In this document: piece after piece, positions 1 through 4,876 of the stretch
Layout of the letters: every line of letters starts with the position of its first letter
Numbering within the stretch: position 1 is the first letter of the stretch
Source of the DNA: an uncultured Ignavibacteria bacterium
GTDB lineage: Bacteria; Bacteroidota; Ignavibacteria; SZUA-365
Direction: 5' to 3'
DNA length: 9,774 bases
Assembly: GCA_913060595.1 (NCBI GenBank)
Contig: CAJXSA010000129.1
Span: 1-9,774 of the forward strand
Notes under the pieces: model-generated
Databases searched by the model: none
Told to the model about the DNA's origin: nothing
What the model saw: only the letters and a program-made list of their open reading frames with translations
Position numbers and translations under genes: made by a program

Positions 1-346
1 AGCCACGTTTCCCTGGCCGATACCCGCCAAAACAGGTCTCATCGTACTCAATCGATCCATTGAGTGGCTCGCTGTCGATGTGCTGGTGGATCCAAAGCGT
101 CTTTCTGATTGCGCGATAGAATCGCTCGACTGTACGGACGGAGGCTGGAGCACGAAAACGGAGACGGTAGGCAGGGACACCGAGCACGAAATACTCAAGC
201 AGCTTCCGCTTCGCAGACTCCTTCATGCGAAAGCTCTGCCAGACGGTACACCAGGTGTAGCTGCTCCGACAGTAGCGGCAACGGTACCGTTTGTCACTGA
301 GCTTCCACGCCCAGTGATGCCCACAGTATGGACAAGATCGACGCAT
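1..346 (-). CDS. IS1595-family transposase, N-terminal part (runs off left edge)
   Basis: This is the first 115 residues of a DDE transposase; the rest lies beyond the left edge. Reading from the ATG at 346 down to 1, the protein begins MRRSCPYCGHHWAWKLSDKR. It carries a zinc-ribbon of two CxxC pairs (SCPYCGH near residues 5-8 and RCRYCRS near residues 23-26). A helical region with SVRTVERFYRAIRK follows. The last visible residues, GSIEYDETCFGGYRPGKRG, match the start of the ISXO2-like catalytic domain, where a conserved D/E-x-D-E-x-x-FGG...GKRG stretch is typical of the IS1595/IS1016 group. An in-frame TAG lies 12 bases upstream of the ATG, so this is the first possible ATG; the ribosome site is weak (GAGAA). 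The family call is from motif recognition and is firm; whether the complete element is active cannot be judged. Confidence 0.88.
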   Translation of the reverse strand, partial: MRRSCPYCGHHWAWKLSDKRYRCRYCRSSYTWCTVWQSFRMKESAKRKLLEYFVLGVPAYRLRFRAPASVRTVERFYRAIRKTLWIHQHIDSEPLNGSIEYDETCFGGYRPGKRG

Positions 347-436
347 GATTTCTCGAATCTAAGCATTTCTCAGGTCCGGTTTGAGTACGTATTACCATAA
401 TAAATCAACAAAATAATCAGCGGGTTTTACGAAATC

Positions 437-471
437 GGGACATCATGGGGAAATTTACCGCTGATAGTCCC
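437..471. repeat. Candidate right end of the IS1595-type element
   Basis: Read inward from 471 on the minus strand, the sequence begins GGGACTATCAGCGGTAAA, about 125 bases before the transposase ATG. Elements of this family often start with GG or GGGACT and carry short terminal inverted repeats, so the IS boundary may lie at 471/472. A near-copy, GGGACATCA (437-445), lies in opposite orientation to TGATAGTCCC (462-471), giving an imperfect palindrome. The left terminal repeat is outside the window, so neither the match nor the target duplication can be confirmed. Confidence 0.35.
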
Positions 472-782
472 ATTCAGAGCATATTGATCAATTCGCGAAA
501 GACTCTTCATCATCGGGTCCGGGGTTCGAGTTCACGCGTGTATACAGAGCTGAAAGGCAGACGACATTTGACATAGACAGATCATCTGGATATTGCCTGC
601 CGTGTCGGCAGGTACGCACCGTCTTCGGTTCTCGGCATGTACAGCCGAGCTGCCATTCATGACCGAGATCAACGAATGCACATAAGCGCATTGCTTCGTA
701 TCTTTGGCAGACATGGGAAGAGAAATGAGGAGTGGTGGGTGCATAGCCCCAATCAGTCTCACACATAAGAAGGGATGTTGCA
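472..782. other. Intergenic region between IS element and AIM24 gene
   Basis: About 310 bases lie between the putative IS end and the AIM24-family gene. No convincing protein is encoded: the minus-strand reading frame that crosses this stretch runs into the AIM24 gene and has no recognisable motif. A TTGACA hexamer at 568-573, with 17 bases to TATTGC at 591-596, is a weak sigma-70-like candidate and does not fit the TAnnTTTG box described for Bacteroidota. Two short perfect hairpins lie just downstream (596-612 and 631-649). A ribosome site, AAGAAGGG, at 767-774 precedes the ATG at 783. Confidence 0.5.
596..649 (+). promoter_or_regulatory. Two short perfect hairpins in the AIM24 leader
   Basis: Two perfect six-base-pair inverted repeats lie close together upstream of the AIM24 gene. 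CCTGCC (596-601) pairs with GGCAGG (607-612) across a five-base loop. CTCGGC (631-636) pairs with GCCGAG (644-649) across a seven-base loop. No run of T follows either stem, so they do not look like Rho-independent terminators. If transcription starts near the TTGACA at 568, both would be near the 5' end of the transcript. A regulatory role is inference only. Confidence 0.25.
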
Positions 783-1619
783 ATGGACGAGCAGATGTAT
801 GAAATCCTGGAAAGTGACACGCTCAGCGATGGAACGAAAGTTGAAGTTCTTCAATTTCGCACACTGTCGGGGTCGTCGGACCTCCGCGTTGCGAATCATC
901 TGTACTTCGCAGCAAACAGCGGCATGCGGCTGAAAATGGTGCGCGTGACGTTGAATGACTCGCACATTCGACTCGAGCCGGGCGCGCTGTATTTCATGAA
1001 GGGAAACCTGGAAATGAAATCGAATACCGGTGGATTGAAAAAGGGCCTGGCGAGGAAGATGCTCTCGGGCGAGTCGATGTTCGTGAGTGAAGTCCACGGC
1101 ACCGGTGAGGTGTACCTGGAACCGTCGTTCGGCCATTTCCTCCTCTATCGCATTCAGGAACAGGACAGGGCGATCATCATCGACAAGGGCTTGTTCTACG
1201 CCGGTACGGCGGGACTCGATATCAAGGCGTCCATGCAGAAAAATCTCTCTTCCGCGCTCTTCGGCGGCGAAGGTCTGTTTCAGACGAAGATCGAAGGGGA
1301 AGGGATCGTCATTCTGTACTCCCCGGTTCCCATGGATGAGATTCAGAAGGTTACCCTCAGCAACGACAAACTCTCCGTGGACGGCAACTTCGCACTTCTC
1401 AGAACCGAGGATGTTGAATTCAAGGTGGAGAAAAGCAGCAAGTCGCTGATCAGCGCCGGCAAAACCGGGGAAGGGCTGCTGCAGACGTTCTCCGGAAATG
1501 GCAATGTCTGGCTCGCTCCGACACAGGGCGTGTACAGTCAGCTTTCGTCGGCGCACGGACTGGCGGCACTGGCCCTGCCTCCCGGCGTGAAAATGGTGAA
1601 CACAGGCAAAGAAGGCTAA
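783..1619 (+). CDS. AIM24 family (DUF124) protein
   Basis: This is a 278-residue cytosolic protein with no signal peptide or membrane span. It belongs to the AIM24/DUF124 family, named after a yeast mitochondrial protein; bacterial members have no firmly known biochemical role. The sequence shows three copies of a G-E-x-x-F...G-x-G-x-V-x-L-x-P pattern: residues 96-114 (GESMFVSEVHGTGEVYLEP), 162-181 (GEGLFQ...GEGIVILYSP) and 229-246 (GEGLLQTFSGNGNVWLAP). This fits the threefold beta-fold known for the family. The length is close to usual. The ATG at 783 is preceded by AAGAAGGG eight bases upstream, which supports this start. The NTF2-like gene follows 17 bases downstream, so the two are probably co-transcribed. 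A remnant similar to the third repeat lies at 2762-2809. The family call is confident; the function is unknown. Confidence 0.88.
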   Translation: MDEQMYEILESDTLSDGTKVEVLQFRTLSGSSDLRVANHLYFAANSGMRLKMVRVTLNDSHIRLEPGALYFMKGNLEMKSNTGGLKKGLARKMLSGESMFVSEVHGTGEVYLEPSFGHFLLYRIQEQDRAIIIDKGLFYAGTAGLDIKASMQKNLSSALFGGEGLFQTKIEGEGIVILYSPVPMDEIQKVTLSNDKLSVDGNFALLRTEDVEFKVEKSSKSLISAGKTGEGLLQTFSGNGNVWLAPTQGVYSQLSSAHGLAALALPPGVKMVNTGKEG

Positions 1620-1636
1620 ATTCCAGCGAGGACCAG

Positions 1637-2011
1637 ATGCACAACAGCGACACGCTTCTCCAGGCCTTCGAGATGTTCCGCGATGCTCTCATGTCCAACG
1701 ACGTGGAACAGCTTGACCGGCTGATGGCCGACGACTATATGGGCTTCGATCCCCTGGGAAATCCGCAGGACAAAGCGCTGTCGATGGCGGCCTATCAGCC
1801 GGGGGTCGCCACGCTGGACAGATACGACGCCGAGGACGTGAACACGCGCATTGTCGGTGAAGTCGGGATCATCACGGGCAAGGGATACATCCATGGGATG
1901 TACGAAGGCGGAGAGTTTGCGCACAACGTGCGCTTCCTCGATATGTACGTCATGCGCGACGGACGCTGGCAGCTGTATCTCTCGCAGGTGACCGAACTGC
2001 CTGCCGCCTGA
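1637..2011 (+). CDS. NTF2-fold (SnoaL / DUF4440-like) protein
   Basis: This is a 124-residue soluble protein with the pattern of the NTF2/SnoaL-like superfamily. An N-terminal helix (FEMFRDALMSNDVEQLDRLM) is followed by DDYMGFDPLG, then beta strands rich in valine and isoleucine, ending in RFLDMYVMRDGRWQLYLSQV. The D-G-R-W motif in the last strands is very common in DUF4440 proteins. The fold is a small cone-shaped alpha+beta barrel used by enzymes and ligand-binding proteins alike, so no reaction can be assigned. The ATG at 1637 has GAGGA at 1628-1632, four bases upstream. The gene starts 17 bases after the AIM24-family stop codon and probably forms an operon with it. It converges on the lipoprotein gene, 33 bases away, with no clear terminator between them. 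Confidence 0.82.
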   Translation: MHNSDTLLQAFEMFRDALMSNDVEQLDRLMADDYMGFDPLGNPQDKALSMAAYQPGVATLDRYDAEDVNTRIVGEVGIITGKGYIHGMYEGGEFAHNVRFLDMYVMRDGRWQLYLSQVTELPAA

Positions 2012-2044
2012 CGTCGTCCGCCAGGGGAGCGTGCGCCGCGCGTC

Positions 2045-2617
2045 TCACCAGGAGAAATCCCACACAGTCGCCCCGATTTTAAGATTCCTGAGATTGAAGT
2101 CGACGTAGGCGGAATCGGTGTCCCAGTACCCTGTGGAGGGGAAGTACATGTCCGCGAAAATGCTGAATTCTCCCGGTCCGTCACCGTAGACATCCCGAAT
2201 CCCGAATTCCCTGGAGCCCTCGAAAACGACCATATTCCCGTCCTGCCTCCGTGTCAGCGTCAGGGGATATTCCTTGAAAATTCCGTACCAGACAACCACT
2301 TTGAAACTCACCTGATCGGCGACCTCCTCTCGAACTCTGAACAATGCGTCCAGGTTCGAGTGTCTTTTCGTGCAGACGTCTTTTTGCTCGATTTTCCAGG
2401 ATATGCTCGCCTGTGATCCCTCTTCGTTTGCAAAATTGGTATTTGATGCCTGCGGCACGACCGGAAAATGCGACTCATCGACGTAACCACCCGAAATGCG
2501 GTTGCCGGTTATCCTTTCGGCACCGCAGCCGTCATCGCCTCCTCCTCCGGCGAGGTCACAGGACGCTACACAGAGGGATAGGACACAAACCGATGCGAAT
2601 ACTGCTATACGTAGCAT
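2045..2617 (-). CDS. Hypothetical lipoprotein
   Basis: This is a 190-residue protein of no family I recognise. It starts MLRIAVFASVCVLSLCVASC, a lipoprotein signal peptide with lipobox V-A-S-C and Cys20 as the lipidated residue. A flexible DLAGGGGDDGCG tether follows. The mature part is rich in aromatic and beta-type residues, with no catalytic motif I can name. An ATG four codons further upstream (2627-2629) gives 194 residues, but GATGAGG sits at ideal distance (six bases) before the ATG at 2617 and nothing similar precedes the upstream one, so I prefer 2617. The protein is expected on the periplasmic or outer face of a membrane. The gene stands alone on the minus strand, convergent with the NTF2-like gene, and its upstream side is the AT-rich stretch at 2661-2698. 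Confidence 0.8.
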   Translation of the reverse strand: MLRIAVFASVCVLSLCVASCDLAGGGGDDGCGAERITGNRISGGYVDESHFPVVPQASNTNFANEEGSQASISWKIEQKDVCTKRHSNLDALFRVREEVADQVSFKVVVWYGIFKEYPLTLTRRQDGNMVVFEGSREFGIRDVYGDGPGEFSIFADMYFPSTGYWDTDSAYVDFNLRNLKIGATVWDFSW

Positions 2618-2660
2618 GAGATACCTCATCTGCTTTGCATGAATGCGCCGTCGACAGTCG

Positions 2661-2698
2661 GCATTAGATGTATTACGGATAGACTTATGCTAAAATAG
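2661..2698 (-). promoter_or_regulatory. AT-rich candidate promoter of the lipoprotein gene
   Basis: This AT-rich patch stands out from the GC-rich surroundings and lies about 45-80 bases upstream of the lipoprotein start. On the minus strand it contains TAATAC (2675-2670), a possible -10 box, but no good -35 box at 17 bases. The placement is suggestive; the boxes are not convincing. Confidence 0.2.
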
Positions 2699-2740
2699 GG
2701 CGAGTGATCGCGCCATGCAAGTGACGCGCTCGCCAGATCT

Positions 2741-2809
2741 GCACTGCTCACCGTGGGACCTGGGCTGCTGCAGACGTTCTCCGGCAGAGGCAACGTCTGG
2801 CTCGCGCCG
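2741..2809 (+). pseudogene. Remnant of an AIM24-like coding sequence, apparently chimeric
   Basis: In one frame this stretch reads ALLTVGPGLLQTFSGRGNVW followed by LAP. Bases 2762-2809 match the third repeat of the AIM24 gene (1473-1520) at 43 of 48 positions by eye, with the first 23 bases identical, encoding GLLQTFSG(N/R)GNVWLAP. Bases 2741-2770 match 4601-4630, inside the exported-protein gene, at 27 of 30 positions and in the same reading frame (ALLTVGPGLL). The frame has a TGA at 2705-2707, and downstream of LAP it shows no further AIM24 protein similarity. The frame stays open to 3049, but that portion overlaps the pseudouridine synthase gene in another frame. I read it as a dead fragment. 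The AIM24 match is clear; the second match may be chance. Confidence 0.6.
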
Positions 2810-2821
2810 TTCGCGCCCGGG

Positions 2822-2862
2822 GTCCCTCCACGACGAAGTTGCTTTCGCGTCGTGTGCGGGAC
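2822..2862 (+). promoter_or_regulatory. Long imperfect hairpin upstream of the pseudouridine synthase gene
   Basis: GTCCC (2822-2826) pairs with GGGAC (2858-2862). Inside it CACGACG (2829-2835) pairs with CGTCGTG (2848-2854). A small internal loop (TC against TGC) separates the stems, and the apex is 12 bases long, with a further possible AAG/CTT pairing. No T run follows, so it is not a typical terminator. It ends 53 bases before the ATG at 2916 and could be a structured leader or a relic of the mosaic stretch just to its left. Confidence 0.35.
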
Positions 2863-2915
2863 ATATTCCAGCGACGCTTTTGTGACACGACAATCGCCAG
2901 TTGCTGTGGAGTGCG

Positions 2916-3611
2916 ATGGGTTCATCCAGACGTTCGAGGCTCGCGGCGGGACACCTGCCGCAGGGAATTCGCCTTCTTCACGAGGACGCACATATCCTCG
3001 TCGTCAACAAGCCGGCCGGGCTGCTGTCCATGGGGACGGACGCGAATAAAACACGAACCGTCTATGCCGTACTGACCGATTACGTGCGCAAGGGAGACAG
3101 GAAATCCCGGAAACGGATATTCATTGTCCACCGCCTGGACAGGGACACCTCGGGCATTCTCGTGTTCGCGAAAAGCGGGGAGATGAAACGGCGGCTGCAG
3201 GACGGCTGGCAGGACGTGGAGAAACGCTACCTGGCCGTTGTAGAGGGCGTGCCGAAGAAACCGTCCGGCATGGAAGCATGCTATCTCGCGGAGAACAGCG
3301 CGCACATCGTATACGCGACCAGTGACCGGGGGATTGGGAAGCTCGCGCGAACCGTCTGGCGCGTGCTGGAATCGCACGGGAACCGCTCGCTCCTGGAATT
3401 ACAGCTTCTTACCGGACGCAAACATCAGATTCGCGTGCACCTCTCGGATATGGGTCACCCGATCCTGGGCGACCGTGTCTACGGGCATCACAGGGACGCC
3501 AGGCGCGGTCTGGCCCTGCACGCGTTTTCCCTCTCATTCATGCATCCCGATTCCGGCGAACGCGTCACATTCGAAGCGAACGCGCCGGACGCCCTCATGC
3601 AGCTGCGCTGA
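2916..3611 (+). CDS. RluA-family RNA pseudouridine synthase
   Basis: This 231-residue enzyme converts uridine to pseudouridine in rRNA or tRNA. The family signatures are plain: an early VVNKPAGLL (about residues 29-37); HRLDRDTSGILVFAK, where D75 of HRLD is the expected catalytic aspartate; and TGRKHQIRVH (166-175) followed by GHPILGDRVYG. It lacks an N-terminal S4 RNA-binding domain, so it resembles the short RluA type (about 220 residues) rather than RluC/RluD. The RNA site cannot be told from the sequence. The ATG at 2916 has GGAG at 2908-2911, four bases upstream; a TTG at 2901 is the alternative start but has no better ribosome site. The gene is preceded by a hairpin and the AIM24 remnant and appears to be transcribed alone. 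The family call is firm; the subfamily is open. Confidence 0.92.
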   Translation: MGSSRRSRLAAGHLPQGIRLLHEDAHILVVNKPAGLLSMGTDANKTRTVYAVLTDYVRKGDRKSRKRIFIVHRLDRDTSGILVFAKSGEMKRRLQDGWQDVEKRYLAVVEGVPKKPSGMEACYLAENSAHIVYATSDRGIGKLARTVWRVLESHGNRSLLELQLLTGRKHQIRVHLSDMGHPILGDRVYGHHRDARRGLALHAFSLSFMHPDSGERVTFEANAPDALMQLR

Positions 3612-3781
3612 CTCCGGGCGTTTCTATCGCACCGCCATACTGATCACCCCTCTGGATAGAATGCTGACCAGGCGCTTGCTGCTGCTGCGGTGGGGCGTTG
3701 TCGTTTTGACATCTCCGTGACATCCCCCCCGCACGCTGCATGTACATTGTCCTCCGTGTACCACAACGAAGGACCATGCCG

Positions 3782-4765
3782 ATGCTGCGAATGAGAACGT
3801 TTTGCGCTTTGGGAGTCATTCTGCTCTGCGCCGCGAACCTCCAGGCCCAGGTCGACGATGTCATCGTGGAGTTTCAGTCAGGAGAAAAGGTCACACTCGA
3901 CAAGGTCACCTGCACGGACGGTATTCTGACCGCCGTGGAGGTGCGTTATGTGGGGGAATGGAACAAGATACGAGTGGTCGATACGCTGCACTATGCACTC
4001 GACAGCGTGCGCGCTGTGACGCTCGACGAGGGGTCGACGGTGCTTGGTACTTTTATTCCCATGTCTGTTGCGTCCGTGCTGGCGGGACTTGCGGTCGGCG
4101 CTGGAACGGGTGGGCTTGGAGGCGCCGTCGCGTTCATCGGCATAGCCGGGATAGGCACGATCGCGGGAGTGATTGCGGGGTTTGCTTCCGCGTCGGATCC
4201 GCTGATCTATACTACCGCGATTCCGCACGACGCCCTGGCGATCACGCATATTCTGAGCGAAAATCCGCCGTCGGAACGCATGTGGGGCGTCGAACCGGAA
4301 TTTCCATCCGTCCGTGACCTGGTCACGCCGCTTGAATTCGTCATGAAGGACGGTGCGGTGTTCGAAGGACGCCTTCTGGATGTTGGCGACGGGAACGCGG
4401 AAATCCTTCACGAAGAATCGATCTACGGCGAGGTCGGTCGCCCGAACGATATACTCACCCTGCCGCTCAGCGCTTTTTCCGTGGTGCGAGCCTATGGCAA
4501 CAGCGGAACGGCGCCGTGGGGGACGCTCCTGCTCGGCGGCGGGGGACTGCTGCTGCTGACCACCGCGACAAACGCCAGCGACGAGGACCTCCTGCAGAAT
4601 GCGCTGCTCACCGTGGGACCGGGACTGCTGCTCGACCTGATCATGGGCATTCATGCGGCGTCGCCGAGCTGGGAATGGAAACCGGCGTTCGATGCGCCCG
4701 CGGAACTGCGTGCGGCTTCACTGCAGTATGTGCTCGAGAATGCCGATATGGAGGCGGAAGAATAA
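3782..4765 (+). CDS. Exported protein with glycine-rich hydrophobic segments, unknown function
   Basis: This is a 327-residue protein that I do not recognise. It begins MLRMRTFCALGVILLCAANL, a Sec signal peptide probably cut after residue 22 (LQA|Q). Residues 24-80 look beta-rich, with VIVEFQSGEKVTLDKVTC. A long small-residue hydrophobic stretch follows at about 87-136 (glycine, alanine, isoleucine, valine), then a second beta-rich part containing LEFVMKDGAVFEGRLLDVGD, similar in pattern to the first and suggesting two related modules. Two more hydrophobic segments lie near 246-263 and 274-291. It may sit in a membrane. The ATG at 3782 has GAAGGA eight bases upstream; ATGs at 3740 and 3776 fit less well (no site, or only two bases of spacing). 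The vWA pair begins 111 bases downstream on the same strand. No T9SS tail is seen. Confidence 0.75.
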   Translation: MLRMRTFCALGVILLCAANLQAQVDDVIVEFQSGEKVTLDKVTCTDGILTAVEVRYVGEWNKIRVVDTLHYALDSVRAVTLDEGSTVLGTFIPMSVASVLAGLAVGAGTGGLGGAVAFIGIAGIGTIAGVIAGFASASDPLIYTTAIPHDALAITHILSENPPSERMWGVEPEFPSVRDLVTPLEFVMKDGAVFEGRLLDVGDGNAEILHEESIYGEVGRPNDILTLPLSAFSVVRAYGNSGTAPWGTLLLGGGGLLLLTTATNASDEDLLQNALLTVGPGLLLDLIMGIHAASPSWEWKPAFDAPAELRAASLQYVLENADMEAEE

Positions 4766-4876
4766 TCGAACCGTTACGGTGCGTTGCACTTGGCAGCATA
4801 CGCGGACAATCCACGGGAACGATACCACTGTACATGTGTCCTTCTGGTGAGCCGACACTACAACGGAGAGGAAATC

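Noticed and set aside
520..536. tRNA-like T-arm with GGGGTTCGAG and a partly paired stem
   Set aside because: The loop fits a tRNA T-loop and four of five stem bases can pair, but no acceptor, D or anticodon arm can be formed with the flanking sequence.
2753..3049. Open frame of 98 codons starting at GTG over the AIM24-like fragment
   Set aside because: Only the first 20 or so residues resemble AIM24; the rest is an out-of-frame reading of the pseudouridine synthase gene. It is better described as a remnant.
3675..3697. Short GCTGCTGCTG run and possible stem after the pseudouridine synthase gene
   Set aside because: The pairing is weak and irregular and the short T stretch that follows is not adjacent to any stem, so it cannot be supported as a terminator.
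3706..3711. TTGACA hexamer upstream of the exported-protein gene
   Set aside because: At 17 bases of spacing the -10 position is GC-rich (CCGCAC) with no resemblance to a -10 box, and no TAnnTTTG box lies at a suitable distance.
4784..4876. Upstream TTG start for the first vWA gene
   Set aside because: It would add 31 residues in front of a perfect signal peptide and has no ribosome site, whereas the ATG at 4877 has GGAGAGGA directly upstream.
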